The notes: generated from the letters alone by a model not told the origin. A stretch of 64,000 nucleotides of DNA from an uncultured Rhodospira sp. (GCF_937138205.1 NZ_CAKZOT010000058.1:42204-106203); one strand, 5' to 3'; shown: positions 1 through 9,908, numbered from the stretch's first letter. Translations and numbers: made by a program.

Positions 1-784
1 CGTCCGGGAGGTCACCGGTGCGGGGGGAGGGCTCGGTGTACGCGTCGTCCGGCGCCCGTCCGGACGGATCGACGACGATCACCGTGATATTGTCTCGACC
101 GCCAGCCCGCACGGCTTGGGCGACCAAGCTGTGGGCCGCATCCAGACCGTCCTCCCGCAGGAGGTGCGCCACGTCTTCCTCCGGCACCATGCGCGTCAGG
201 CCGTCCGAGCACAAAAGCAGCAGGTCGCCGCGTCGCAACGGACCGTGCACGGTCGACAGGGCCAGGTCCACCGGCGCCCCCAGCGCCTGCGTGACCACGT
301 TGGCGAGCGGATGCGATTCGGCCTGGCTTTCGTCCAGCGTGCCGGCGTCGATCATGTCCTGGACCACGCTGTGGTCGTGCGTCAGGCGGCCAAGCTCGCC
401 GTCGCGCAGCACGTAGCACCGGGAGTCGCCGGCCCAGACGCAGGCGTAGTGATCATTGTTGATCAACAGCACAACAACCGTGGTGCCCATGGTCTGGTCA
501 CCGCCCATGGCCCGGGCCTCCTGCACCAGGGCGTCGTGCACGTCCGTGAGGGCCGCGCGCACCGCGTGCAACAGGCCGAGCCCGGAGTGCTGGGCCGGCA
601 GGGCGGCCAAGCTGTCACACACCATGCTGCTGGCCACATCGCCTCGGCTGTGGCCGCCCATGCCGTCGGCCACCACCCACAGCCCGATGTCCGGGCGTTC
701 CAGGAAGGCGTCCTCGTTGACACGGCGCACCCGCCCCGTGTCGCTGACGCCGACGGACCGCACGCGGCTGCGGCCGGCGCTCAT
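1..784 (-). CDS. pppA: PP2C-family serine/threonine phosphatase of the T6SS (PppA/ImpN/TagG-like), 3' end outside window
   Basis: Predicted cytoplasmic metal-dependent protein phosphatase that would reverse threonine phosphorylation of the FHA protein encoded by this operon. About 261 residues are visible. The PP2C motifs are in order: RVNED near residues 21-25, DGMGGH near 40-45, SDG with Asp194, and GGRDN with Asp231, so all expected metal ligands are present. The ATG at 784 gives the typical PP2C N-terminus (SDTGRVRRVNED). The reading frame stays open to the window edge, where only a short tail should be missing. It is the last visible gene of the minus-strand T6SS operon, 136 bp after the methyltransferase. 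A partner kinase (PpkA) would be expected further left but is not visible. Confidence 0.92.
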   Translation of the reverse strand, partial: MSAGRSRVRSVGVSDTGRVRRVNEDAFLERPDIGLWVVADGMGGHSRGDVASSMVCDSLAALPAQHSGLGLLHAVRAALTDVHDALVQEARAMGGDQTMGTTVVVLLINNDHYACVWAGDSRCYVLRDGELGRLTHDHSVVQDMIDAGTLDESQAESHPLANVVTQALGAPVDLALSTVHGPLRRGDLLLLCSDGLTRMVPEEDVAHLLREDGLDAAHSLVAQAVRAGGRDNITVIVVDPSGRAPDDAYTEPSPRTGDLPD

Positions 785-920
785 CGCGGCACCGTCCCCG
801 CACGGCGCGGACGTGGTGTGTCCGTCGGCGTGTATCCTGACAGGAAGCGTGACATGGCCCTTCCGGTGCGGTGAAACACGGCGCGGCCTCGCACCCCTGG
901 GGCACGGGACGCGGGGACGG

Positions 921-2483
921 TTACCCGGCGGCGCGGCCCTCGGGCACCATGCCCAGGGCGCGCCACAACGGGAGGCGGTCCGGCAGCATCGCGCGAACCA
1001 TGTCGGTTAGCAGGGCGCGGCAGCGCTCGGGATCCGAGACCGCCTCGCCCTGATGCATCACAAGCTCGCCGCGCGCCTCGAACGGCGCCCAGATCTCCGG
1101 CACCAGGGTCTCGGCGTCGGCCGGGCGGCCACGGGCGAGCGCCTCCAGAACCAGCGCCTCCAGGCCGCTGACCGGGATCTCGCTGCCCAACCGCACGGCC
1201 AGCGCCCCCGGACGCGCCTGCAGGCCCTCATCATGCACCGCCTGGACGGCGCGCGCCAAGGCCCGATGGCAGGCGGTCACCGTCGCCGGTCCCGGCGCCC
1301 CGAGGCACGGATACGCCATCGCGGCCGCGGTCAGCAGGGCGACGACCTCGGCGCGGGTCTGGTCGGTGCCGGCGAACGGACCGTCCAACAGCGTCCGCAG
1401 CGTCGCCTGCCCGTCGCGCCACAGCAGGTCCAGCGCCGCCTTGTAGGGCGGGTCCAGGTCGATGCGTCCGGCCGGCACGCGGACGCGCACGTCCGCGTCA
1501 TCGGGCGCCACGGCGGCGCACATCAGCAGCGAGTCCAGCGCACGGTCCCGCGCCCGCTCGGTCAGGCGGCGCGGGCCGCGCACGTACAGGTCCTTGCGCA
1601 GCACCCGCTGAATGAAGAAGTCGCGCAAGGTCTCGCGCACGCTCGACACCGGAATGTCGCCCAGCGCGGCCTTCTGGTCCGGGCTCAGCATCAGGTCGGG
1701 AAAGACCTCGTGCGGCACCGCGCTGCCCACGAACGTCAGGCCCGCCGCCTCCATGTCGCGCGCGACGTCCGCGTGGTACAGCGGCGTCCAGTGCGCATTC
1801 AGGTATTCATGGATCAGATAGGCCGAGTCGGCCTCGTCGAGCGACTCGAACAGCGAATCGATCAGCGCGTTGTCGGTCAGGTGCGCGGCCTTGGCGTCGC
1901 GCAGCCGCTTGACGTGCGTGATCGCGTCGGCCAGCCGCTGGTCGCTGCGGCCGACGGACAGGGACGCCGCCTCGTACAGGGCGCGTTGCAGCACGCCCAT
2001 GCCGGCCGAGCCCGGCAGCGCGTTGTAGCTGAGGAACACCATGCCGCCGGCCCGTACATGCCGCTTCAGCAGGCTGCGGATGGCGGCCTTCTCGCGTTCG
2101 CCGATCCAGGCGTAGAGGCCATGCGCGATCACCAGATCGAAGGTCGGCAGGGACCCCGGGTCCGCCGCCAGATCGACGACGTCGGCCTCAAGCAGGGAGA
2201 CATTGGCCAGGTCCAGGTCGGCCACGCGGCGGCGGGCGGCGGCGATGTGGGTCGGATTGAAGTCGACGCCGACGAAGTCGCAGCGGGGATACGCGGCGGC
2301 CGCCGAGATCAGCCCGTTGGCGTAGCCGCAGCCCAGTTCCAGGACCGCCGATCCCGGCTCCAGGCTCGGCGCCTCGACTCCGGCCAGCGTGGCGGCCAGA
2401 TGGATGTGAATCGGCGCGTGCTGCGGATAGGCCCGCCCCAGATAGGGAACGTCCAGAACGTACCCGTGCGCTGCCTCGCTCAT
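921..2483 (-). CDS. Class I SAM-dependent methyltransferase with methyltransferase regulatory domain
   Basis: Predicted cytoplasmic SAM-dependent methyltransferase, about 520 aa; the substrate is unknown. Motif I (LELGCGYANG, residues about 49-57) and the acidic end of strand 2 (GVDFN) are clear, followed by a Rossmann-type core to about residue 190. The middle (about 200-300, including DSAYLIHEYLN) resembles the methyltransferase regulatory domain (PKMT_R/MethyTransf_Reg) found in putative protein-lysine methyltransferases. I chose the ATG at 2483 because the methyltransferase homology begins right after it; a start at 2528 would overlap tagF by 26 bp. It lies 19 bp after tagF and before the PP2C gene, so it is inside the T6SS operon. 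It is not a core T6SS component; a protein target within the system is inference. Confidence 0.82.
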   Translation of the reverse strand: MSEAAHGYVLDVPYLGRAYPQHAPIHIHLAATLAGVEAPSLEPGSAVLELGCGYANGLISAAAAYPRCDFVGVDFNPTHIAAARRRVADLDLANVSLLEADVVDLAADPGSLPTFDLVIAHGLYAWIGEREKAAIRSLLKRHVRAGGMVFLSYNALPGSAGMGVLQRALYEAASLSVGRSDQRLADAITHVKRLRDAKAAHLTDNALIDSLFESLDEADSAYLIHEYLNAHWTPLYHADVARDMEAAGLTFVGSAVPHEVFPDLMLSPDQKAALGDIPVSSVRETLRDFFIQRVLRKDLYVRGPRRLTERARDRALDSLLMCAAVAPDDADVRVRVPAGRIDLDPPYKAALDLLWRDGQATLRTLLDGPFAGTDQTRAEVVALLTAAAMAYPCLGAPGPATVTACHRALARAVQAVHDEGLQARPGALAVRLGSEIPVSGLEALVLEALARGRPADAETLVPEIWAPFEARGELVMHQGEAVSDPERCRALLTDMVRAMLPDRLPLWRALGMVPEGRAAG

Positions 2484-2502
2484 CGGCCCCGTCCCGTCGC
2501 CA

Positions 2503-3240
2503 TCATGCCCCCCACACCACGTCGTCAACAGGTGTTGTCCGCCCGGCCCAGCCGCGCGCCCACCAGACCCCGTCCAGCAGCGCCACCGCCTGGTGCGGCG
2601 GCGGCCAGCCGCGCGTGCGCACCAGCCCGCGCCCGACCCGTTCCGATCCCTCGCTCCACCACAGGCCGTCGCGGCCGGCCAGTGTCATCCCGCCGCCGCC
2701 CGCCAGCGCCCAGGACAGCGCGGCCACCGCGTCGGCGGCGGAGCCCGCGCCCAGCGGCACCCAGGCACCGGCCTCGCACACCCCGGCGTCGCCGGCCGTC
2801 TCGGCGGGCCACTCCCAGTCCAACGCCTCCAGGCTGGCCATCAGGTCGTCGGCCTCCAGCGAGTCCGCGTCCAGCACATGACAGGCCAGATCCTCCAGGT
2901 GGTCGAGCAGGTCCTGCCCCGCGCGCAAGGCCATGGCCAGCGGCTGCGACTCGGTCAGGGGCGCGACCAGAACCAGCGGGAAATAGCGCCCGACCCGGTC
3001 GACGCTGGGCACCATCACGCCGATCTGCGCCACCCCGGCCACGCCGGCGCCCAGGGCGAAGCGCCAGACCGGGCTGGTCAGGTAGACGTCAAGCCAGTCG
3101 TCCTCCCCCAGGTCCTCCCGCACCGCCGCCATCAGCGCACCCAGCCAGCCGTCCCAGGCGGTGGCCAGGGCGGGCGTCATCCCGCGCCGCACGAAATCGC
3201 CGTGCGCCGGCAGCTTGCCGTAGAAGCCCAGCCCCTGCAT
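2503..3240 (-). CDS. tagF: T6SS-associated protein TagF (ImpM family)
   Basis: 245 aa. The N-terminus (GFYGKLPAHGDFVRRG) is the signature of the TagF/ImpM family, and the following GVMVPSVDRVGRYFPLVL segment is also typical. TagF proteins act in the cytoplasm as post-translational repressors of T6SS firing, alongside the threonine phosphorylation pathway, and in some species are fused to the PppA phosphatase. Here tagF and the PP2C gene are separate but in the same operon. The stop of tssM and the start of tagF are directly adjacent (3241/3240), which indicates translational coupling. The C-terminal third, rich in Gly and Trp, is less conserved. Confidence 0.93.
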   Translation of the reverse strand: MQGLGFYGKLPAHGDFVRRGMTPALATAWDGWLGALMAAVREDLGEDDWLDVYLTSPVWRFALGAGVAGVAQIGVMVPSVDRVGRYFPLVLVAPLTESQPLAMALRAGQDLLDHLEDLACHVLDADSLEADDLMASLEALDWEWPAETAGDAGVCEAGAWVPLGAGSAADAVAALSWALAGGGGMTLAGRDGLWWSEGSERVGRGLVRTRGWPPPHQAVALLDGVWWARGWAGRTTPVDDVVWGA

Positions 3241-6200
3241 TCACAGGTCCCCTGGACACCGGAACGCTCGCAGCTCCGGCAGGTTGAAGGGATTGGACAC
3301 GCTGCCGGCGCGGATCTCGAAGGTGGCCGAGCGGGGGCCGGAGGTGAACACGGCTTGGAACCGATCACCCGTGCCGCCCTGCAGGCGCCGCGCCTGATCC
3401 AGCAGGCGGAAGAACCCCCACGGTCCGTCGAACGAGACCATGGACTGCACGCCGGGCAGGTCCGGCTGGAAGGCAATGCGCGTGCGCGGAGTCGAGCCGG
3501 GCCATTGCATCCGCTGCGTCGACACCGGGCCGTGGCCGTAGCGCACCGTCTGGCCGTCGACCTCCAGGATCACCTGGTCCGCGCTGGGGTCCAGCGACAC
3601 CGGCGTCACCTCGAAGGCCACCGAAAGCTGCGACCCGCCGGTGGGGAAGAAGGCATCGCGGATGGCGGCGGCGCGCTCGAACTGCGCCAGCGTGGCACGC
3701 GACAGCCCCAGGTCGATGCCGGCGTTGCGGCGGCTGCGCCACGGCTTGGAGGACATGTCCACGTAGGGTAGCAGGTTCTGCTTGAAGAAGCCGTCGATCA
3801 GCCCGTTCGGCGCGAACAGGCGCGCGAAGTCTGCCAGGGCGACCTCTTGCGACGCGCCCGAGGCGAACGGATAGCGGCCGTGCAGGGCCTCGCGGCACAG
3901 GGGCAGGATCTCGGCGCTCCAGCCGCCGCTGAGCGTCTCGCGCGTGCTGCTGACGGCCACCGACTTGCCGCCGGAGGCGATCTGTTCCAGCCACCCGGAC
4001 AAGGGGGCGGGCACCTGCTCGGCCTCGGTCTGCAGGCGGCGGATGGTGTCCACGCCGCCGCCTCCGCCGCCGCCGCCGGCGGCCAGCGCCGCCAGATTGC
4101 CGCCGCTATCGGCGACGCGCCGGAGTTCGGTGTAGGCCTGGTCGAGCTCGCGCACCAGGTTTTCCAGCGGCGGCGTCCCACCATTCAGCGCCAGGACATA
4201 CGCGTGCAGGCGCTGGAAGCGGTCGTTGACGAACTGGCCGGGCAACGTGGCCTCTTCGGCGCCGGCCCCGCCGCCGCCCAAGCCGCCGCCGCCGCCACTG
4301 CCGAGCCCGGAATCAGAGAAGATGCCGGCCAGACGCTCGACCGTTGACAGCGTCCCGGTTCCGAGCCCCAGGGCCTGTCCGGTCTGCCGGGCCTGGCTGG
4401 CCGCCTGTTCCACGGCCTCCGCCTGTTCCGTCGCCGATCCGCCGCCACCCAGCGACGACAGGTCGGCGATGCCGCCCTCGCCCTGTTCCTCCGGCCGCGC
4501 GAGGCGGGTCTGGTTGGCCACCTCGGTCAGGAGGTTGCGCAGCGGCGAGTTGGCACCGGACAGCAGGCTCAGGACCTCGGTCGCCTCGCCGGCGGTGTCG
4601 AACGGCACCAGCACGACGTCGGTCAGGATGGAATCCCACTTGGCGACGTAGTCGTCCATGTACAGCGCCGCCAGATCACGTTCCAGGCGCCGGATCTGCT
4701 GGTCGTCCAGCGTCTGGTTCTCGCCCAGCACCCAGCTTTCGGCCGCCACCTCACGCGAGACGTCCAGCATCATGGGTAGGAACACCGTGTGGAAACCGGC
4801 GTAGGTATAGAACCCGTCCACGCCCTCGTTCAGGTCGGCGCCCGAGCGGCGGGTGAACACGCGCTGCGCCGACGGGCCGGCGGCGTCGGCGATGCGCCAT
4901 TCCGGCAGCGCCTTGGCCTCGCGGCTGTTGCGGATGAGGGCATAGGCCCGCTCGGCCAGGGGCTGGCGTTTGAGGATGGTGCGCGTGCGCTCCACCAGCG
5001 CGCCGTCGAGCGGCATGGCCTTCGGCACGGTGGTCATCAGCGCGGCCACATGGCCGTCGATCTCGTCGCGCATGTCCGCGTTGCGGCGGCCGGGGTAGCG
5101 CCGCTGGGTATCCAGGTGGGCCCACTGGCGCACCAGATTCTCGTCGAGTGGCCCCATGGCGCCGACCATGAGGTACAGCTTCAGCAGGTTGTAGAGGGAC
5201 TCGGTCTCCTGCACCTCCGTCAGCATCTCGCGCAGGCGATAGGTCAGGCGCGGCAGCAGCAGGCTGTTCAGGGCGTTGATGTACGCGGTCCGGGTCTGCT
5301 CGGCCAGCTTCTTGCCCTGGTACAGGCCGAAGCCGGACCCGGTCGGGCGCGGGTCGTCGCGGTGGGCGTAGCCGGTCGGCAGGTCGCGCACGGTGGCCAG
5401 CGGCGGCAGCACCGGCGGCAGATCCGAGGAATCCACGACCACCGTGTCGCCGTTGCCCGGCAGGATGGCCCTGACCTGCTCCCGGTAGGTGTCGAGGCCG
5501 TCCTGGACGCGCGCCATCAGGTCGAGGTTGACGAAGGTGCTCCAGGTCCACAGGCCGACCGCGCCCAGCAACAGCACGGCCGACACCGACAGGGCGGCGA
5601 TACGGCTCCACTTCTGGCGCTGTTCGGCGCGCCGGTTGCGGCCCACCAGCCCGGCCTCGCGGAACATCACCTCGCGCAGCAGCCGGGTGAGGAAGAAGCT
5701 GCGGCCCTGGCCCCGGAAGGCGCCGAACCGCGCCGGCGGCACGCCGAAGCGCCCGGCGAGCCCGGCCATGACGCGGTCGATGGGGGTGCCGTCCTGGGTG
5801 CCGCTGGAGAAGTAGACACCCCGCAGCAGCACGGGTTCCTCATAGCGGCTGGCGCGGAAGGCCTCCTCCAGCACCTGCATCACCGGATCGCGCAGCGCCG
5901 CCACCTGCAACGGAAAACCGGAGATCAGGCCGGCGCGGGCGTAGTCGTCCTCCTGGTGCAGGCGGTTCAGGCGCCGCTCTTCCAGGCGTTCCAGCAGCAG
6001 GTCGAATTCGTCCGGGAACAGGTCCAGCGGGTCGGTGCCCTGTCCCGGCTTGCCGGTCTCGGCCGGGAAGGTCATGCCCCACACCTGGGCGCGTTCCTCG
6101 CGCCGCAGGTCGGCGAAGTATTCCATGAAGCCGGCCACCAGGTCGGACTTGGTCAGCATGACGTAGACCGGCAGGCGCAGCCCGAGGCGGTCATAGAGCT

Positions 6201-6957
6201 CGGATATGCGCTTGCGGATGGCCAGGGCGTGGGCGCGCCGCTCGGCCTCCGAGACGGTCATGATGTCGGCCAGGCTGATGGCCACGATCAGGCCGTTCAC
6301 CGGCTGGCGCGGCCGCGCCTTGCGCAGGATGCCCAGGAACCCGTCCCAGGCGGCGGCGTCGACGGCGGTGTCGGAATCCTGCGTCGTGTAGCGCCCGGCG
6401 GTGTCGAGCAGCACCGCCTCGTCCGTGAACCACCAGTCGCAGTTGCGGGTGCCGCCGGCGCCCGAGACCTTGGCCTTGCCCGGCTCATCGCCCAGCGGGA
6501 AGCCCAGGCCGGAGTTCATCAGCGCCGTCGTCTTGCCCGAGCCCGGCGGGCCGATGATCATGTACCAGGGCAGCTCGTACAGATAGGCGCGTCCGCTCTT
6601 GCCGTCCTTGCGGCGCAGGCGCTGCAGCTCGCCCAGGGCGGTTTGCAGGCCCTTGCGCAGGGCCTCGACCTCCGGACCCGCGTCGGCCGAGGCGCCGGCG
6701 TTCTCGGTCATTCCCTCGACCAGCGTCTCCTGGCGCTTGCGACGGCGCAGCACGCCGACCAGCACGAAGGCGGCCCAGATCACCAGCAGCACCAAGGCCG
6801 CCAGCAGGCGGGCGGCGACGCCGTCGAACGGCCGCAGCGAGCCGATGGCGATCAACGGTCCGACGAACCAGATCAGCACGATGAGGAACAGCATTCCGAT
6901 CAGGCCGATGAACCAGCCTCGCGTCAGGATGGAGAGGATCTTGCTCACGGTCGGCAT
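3241..6957 (-). CDS. tssM: T6SS inner-membrane complex protein TssM (IcmF/ImpL)
   Basis: 1238 aa, the usual size for TssM. Two membrane segments lie at about residues 13-40 and 48-70, followed by a cytoplasmic NTPase domain with an intact Walker A (GPPGSGKT, residues 136-143). A third membrane segment at about 455-480 leads to a large periplasmic region ending in an IcmF C-terminal beta-domain. TssM with TssL and TssJ forms the trans-envelope complex that docks the baseplate. The periplasmic part carries unusually glycine-rich insertions (near nt 4065 and 4270-4300) that look like flexible linkers. It is flanked by tssL upstream and tagF downstream. Confidence 0.97.
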   Translation of the reverse strand: MPTVSKILSILTRGWFIGLIGMLFLIVLIWFVGPLIAIGSLRPFDGVAARLLAALVLLVIWAAFVLVGVLRRRKRQETLVEGMTENAGASADAGPEVEALRKGLQTALGELQRLRRKDGKSGRAYLYELPWYMIIGPPGSGKTTALMNSGLGFPLGDEPGKAKVSGAGGTRNCDWWFTDEAVLLDTAGRYTTQDSDTAVDAAAWDGFLGILRKARPRQPVNGLIVAISLADIMTVSEAERRAHALAIRKRISELYDRLGLRLPVYVMLTKSDLVAGFMEYFADLRREERAQVWGMTFPAETGKPGQGTDPLDLFPDEFDLLLERLEERRLNRLHQEDDYARAGLISGFPLQVAALRDPVMQVLEEAFRASRYEEPVLLRGVYFSSGTQDGTPIDRVMAGLAGRFGVPPARFGAFRGQGRSFFLTRLLREVMFREAGLVGRNRRAEQRQKWSRIAALSVSAVLLLGAVGLWTWSTFVNLDLMARVQDGLDTYREQVRAILPGNGDTVVVDSSDLPPVLPPLATVRDLPTGYAHRDDPRPTGSGFGLYQGKKLAEQTRTAYINALNSLLLPRLTYRLREMLTEVQETESLYNLLKLYLMVGAMGPLDENLVRQWAHLDTQRRYPGRRNADMRDEIDGHVAALMTTVPKAMPLDGALVERTRTILKRQPLAERAYALIRNSREAKALPEWRIADAAGPSAQRVFTRRSGADLNEGVDGFYTYAGFHTVFLPMMLDVSREVAAESWVLGENQTLDDQQIRRLERDLAALYMDDYVAKWDSILTDVVLVPFDTAGEATEVLSLLSGANSPLRNLLTEVANQTRLARPEEQGEGGIADLSSLGGGGSATEQAEAVEQAASQARQTGQALGLGTGTLSTVERLAGIFSDSGLGSGGGGGLGGGGAGAEEATLPGQFVNDRFQRLHAYVLALNGGTPPLENLVRELDQAYTELRRVADSGGNLAALAAGGGGGGGGVDTIRRLQTEAEQVPAPLSGWLEQIASGGKSVAVSSTRETLSGGWSAEILPLCREALHGRYPFASGASQEVALADFARLFAPNGLIDGFFKQNLLPYVDMSSKPWRSRRNAGIDLGLSRATLAQFERAAAIRDAFFPTGGSQLSVAFEVTPVSLDPSADQVILEVDGQTVRYGHGPVSTQRMQWPGSTPRTRIAFQPDLPGVQSMVSFDGPWGFFRLLDQARRLQGGTGDRFQAVFTSGPRSATFEIRAGSVSNPFNLPELRAFRCPGDL

Positions 6958-7017
6958 CCGTTCGTCTGCGGGGGGCCATCGGGGCGCGCGCGATCAAGCC
7001 CGCGCGCGCTCATGGCC

Positions 7018-8514
7018 TCAGGGACCTTCCTTGATCAGGAGAATGTCGGTGCGGCGGTTGGCCTCGCGGCCTTCCTTTGTGTCGTTGGATTCGATCGGCT
7101 CGGTGGCGGCCTTGGCCTCGACGGTGATGCGGTCCGGATTGTCCAGCAGCGGCGCGACCACATCGCGCGCGGCCTCGGCCCGGGCCAGCGAGAGATCATA
7201 GTTCGACGGGAACCGCACCGTGCGGATGGGAATGGAATCGGTGTGGCCCTGGATGATCACCTTGCCCGGTTCGTCATTCAGCGCCGTGCCGACACGGTCC
7301 AGCACGGGCAGGAATTTCTCGCTGACCTCGGCCGAGCCGGAGGCGAACATGCCGGTGGCGCGCAGGCGCACGGTGATGACGCGGGCGTCCTCCAGCACGG
7401 TCACAAGATTTTCCTTGATCTCCGGCTCCAGGAACCCGCGCACGCGCTCGACCTGGGTGACCACCTCCTCCGGCGGCGGGGGCGGTGGGGGCGGCGGCAC
7501 GGTTTCCTGCTCGATGACGATGGCGCCGCTGGGCGGCAGGCCGGCGAACGCCCGGTAGAGGTCGTCGCTGCGGACGTTCAGCCACCAGGAAAAGGCCAGG
7601 AAGATCAGAACCAGCAGGGCCGCCGTGGCGCTGGCGATGACCCATACCGGGATCAGCGACGCCACCGGGCGGTGGCCGGCGTCCACCCCGCGCCAGTGTG
7701 GCGACAGCTCCTCGGGCGGCTCGCCCCGGATATCGAGCAGCAGGCGGTACAGGCCATCACGCTTCTGCCGGTGCTGGCTGCGGCCCCGGTCGAGTACCCG
7801 CAACTCGCCCTCGAAGCCCAGCGACAGGCACAGATAGATCAGCTCCAGCACCCGGCCGTTGCGGCCCGGGTTCTCGCTCATGCGGTCGAGCAGGCTGTAG
7901 AACCGCTTGCCGCCGTAAGCCTCGTTATGGAAGCACAGGGTCATGCCCTCGCGCGACCAGATCGAGCCGCTGCCCCACGGGGTGTTCAGCACGACATCGT
8001 CCATGGTGGCCGACAGCACATAGTGCGCGGTGCGGTGCTGGTCCTCGGGCAGGTCGGTTTTCTTGAGCCGGCGGTTGAAGGCCTCGAACTCCTCCAGCAC
8101 GCGGTCGCGCAGGGCGTCGGGGTCGCGGTGCGTGCCACCCAGGCGCAGGCGGGCGATGAGACTGAGCAGGGGCGCGGCGGCGGCGACGACGGGATTGTGG
8201 CGCGAACGTTCGGCCAGGCCGGCAGCGATGTCGGCGATGGGCGCGGCGGACCCGGTCTGGCGGGCCGAGGACGGGGTCGGCCCGCGCCGGGGCGGGGGCT
8301 CGCTCTCGTCGTCGTCCTCGAACGGCGACGGGCCGGACGGCGGCGGCTGGGTCGGCGGTTGGGTCGAGCGCCGGGCGCCACCACCACCGCCACCACTGCC
8401 ACCACCGGCGCCCCCACGACCGTCGGGCGCCCGGCGGCCCGGAGACGGACGGATCACCGTGCGCTCGACATCGCCCGGTTCGCTGAACGGATCCCTGTTG
8501 TCGTCGTCGGCCAT
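7018..8514 (-). CDS. tssL: T6SS inner-membrane protein TssL (DotU/ImpK) with C-terminal OmpA-like peptidoglycan-binding domain
   Basis: 498 aa, an evolved TssL. A disordered N-terminus rich in Gly, Ser, Pro and Arg (about 1-90) precedes the cytoplasmic DotU domain (about 100-275, containing LPEDQHRTAHYVLSATMDD). A single membrane helix follows near 281-305, then a proline run and a periplasmic OmpA/MotB domain (motif GHTDSIPI, then SNYDLSLARAEAARD and NRRTDI). That fusion lets TssL anchor the complex to peptidoglycan directly, so no separate TagL protein is needed. It is encoded between tssK and tssM, 60 bp from each. Confidence 0.96.
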   Translation of the reverse strand: MADDDNRDPFSEPGDVERTVIRPSPGRRAPDGRGGAGGGSGGGGGGARRSTQPPTQPPPSGPSPFEDDDESEPPPRRGPTPSSARQTGSAAPIADIAAGLAERSRHNPVVAAAAPLLSLIARLRLGGTHRDPDALRDRVLEEFEAFNRRLKKTDLPEDQHRTAHYVLSATMDDVVLNTPWGSGSIWSREGMTLCFHNEAYGGKRFYSLLDRMSENPGRNGRVLELIYLCLSLGFEGELRVLDRGRSQHRQKRDGLYRLLLDIRGEPPEELSPHWRGVDAGHRPVASLIPVWVIASATAALLVLIFLAFSWWLNVRSDDLYRAFAGLPPSGAIVIEQETVPPPPPPPPPEEVVTQVERVRGFLEPEIKENLVTVLEDARVITVRLRATGMFASGSAEVSEKFLPVLDRVGTALNDEPGKVIIQGHTDSIPIRTVRFPSNYDLSLARAEAARDVVAPLLDNPDRITVEAKAATEPIESNDTKEGREANRRTDILLIKEGP

Positions 8515-8573
8515 CCCTGTCTGTCCTCATCCCCTGCCTTGCCCACGGCCGTCGCGCCCAACGCTGGCCCGCG

Positions 8574-9908
8574 TCATTGCCGGATCGCCCACAACTCCAT
8601 CTCGATCCCCGGATAGTCGCCGCCGACATGGATGCCGATGCCCCCCGACGTCGCCAGCCGGCGCCAGAACTCGCCGCTCTTGTCCAACTCGAAATAGACG
8701 AAGTCGGCATGATAGGGGATCTGGCGCGGCGCCACGGCCAGCGGATTTGCATCCACCCCCGGCAACGCCGAGTTGACGAGCTGGCGGATATCCTCGACCG
8801 GACCGATCTTGACCTGGTGCGGGAAATGCCGGCGCAGCACCTCGGGCGAGACGTCGGCCTTGACCGCCAGCACGAACACCGCCTGATTGAGCAGGCTGCG
8901 GTCGTTGATGGCCGAGACCAGCACCCCGGAGCGGGTGGCGCGCAGTTCCAACTGAATCGCGGTCTGTTCGAGCACCGCGCTGAGCGAGTGGCGCAGGTCG
9001 GCGATCACCGGCTCGAAGGTCTCGCGCAACGCCTCGTGCCGGTAGGGCGGGAAGCGCGCCGGCCGTCGCGACTGCGCGGCGAAGGTGGACAACTCCCCGG
9101 CCATCTCCAGGCACAGCGCGTAGAACCGTTCCGGGTGGACGTCGCCGCTGGTGGCCCAGTGGGTCAGCAGCGGCTCGTAGCGGTTGGTCGCCTGCAACAG
9201 CAGGAAATCGGAGATCTCGGCCACGCCCTTGGTGCCCGATTGCGACAGCCGTGCGGCCAGCGCCTCGCCGCGATGGTGCAGCAGCCCCTGCAGCTCCGTC
9301 ATCACGGCGAACAGCGGCCGCGCCGCCCGGCACACCAGCGCCGAGGGGATGTACTCGCTTTCCAGCTTGACGCGGCCGTTGGCGTCGACCCCGGACACGC
9401 GGGCCAGGCCAAGGCTGGCGTAGCCGGCGCGGTCCTCGCCTTCCAGGCGAAAGCGCAGGCGCTGGCGGCCCACCTGCACGGTGGCGGTCACGTCGGAGCC
9501 GGCGATATCGTCCACCGCCTCGTAGTCGGCGGCCATGAACCGCGCCGTGGCCTCGCCGCGCGCGTCCATCGCCATTTCCGACAGGCCCGGCCGGCGCAAG
9601 GGCAGGGTGAGGAACACCTCGGCCCCGCGCGCCTTGTCGGTCAGTTCCAGCGGCGGCGGCGTGTCCGTCTCCTCCGGGATGGAGAACGGCGTGCCGTCGG
9701 GCATGACGCCCCGGCACTCGATCACCGCGAAGCGGCCGGTCTCCAGCAGTTCGGCGTCCACCGACAAGGCGGTGATGCCCCAGGGGGCCGGCATCATGTC
9801 GGCGGTGCGGTCGCGCACCAGGGCCTCGACGTAGCGATCCGCTTGCTGGAAGTGCTGGGCCCGCAGGAACATCCCCTCGGACCAAACCACCCTGTTACGC
9901 CAGCCCAT
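8574..9908 (-). CDS. tssK: T6SS baseplate protein TssK (ImpJ/VasE)
   Basis: 444 aa, the family's normal length. The N-terminus (VVWSEGMFLRAQHFQQADRYVE) is a strong TssK signature, and the body with NRYEPLLTHWATSGDVHPERFY is typical. TssK is a cytoplasmic trimer that connects the baseplate wedges (TssE/F/G) to the TssL/TssM membrane complex. The start at 9908 puts the conserved WRNRVVWSEGM segment at the very N-terminus. It lies between tssJ and tssL. Confidence 0.97.
   Translation of the reverse strand: MGWRNRVVWSEGMFLRAQHFQQADRYVEALVRDRTADMMPAPWGITALSVDAELLETGRFAVIECRGVMPDGTPFSIPEETDTPPPLELTDKARGAEVFLTLPLRRPGLSEMAMDARGEATARFMAADYEAVDDIAGSDVTATVQVGRQRLRFRLEGEDRAGYASLGLARVSGVDANGRVKLESEYIPSALVCRAARPLFAVMTELQGLLHHRGEALAARLSQSGTKGVAEISDFLLLQATNRYEPLLTHWATSGDVHPERFYALCLEMAGELSTFAAQSRRPARFPPYRHEALRETFEPVIADLRHSLSAVLEQTAIQLELRATRSGVLVSAINDRSLLNQAVFVLAVKADVSPEVLRRHFPHQVKIGPVEDIRQLVNSALPGVDANPLAVAPRQIPYHADFVYFELDKSGEFWRRLATSGGIGIHVGGDYPGIEMELWAIRQ

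Noticed and set aside
1053..3287. 744-aa plus-strand frame over the methyltransferase and tagF
   Set aside because: Low-complexity Arg/Pro/Gln/His protein without homology; the opposite strand holds clear family members.
4789..8616. 1275-aa open frame antisense to tssM and tssL
   Set aside because: It mirrors the codon structure of the real minus-strand genes, is rich in Arg, Gln, Gly and His, and has no recognisable domain. Such long shadow frames are normal at this GC content.
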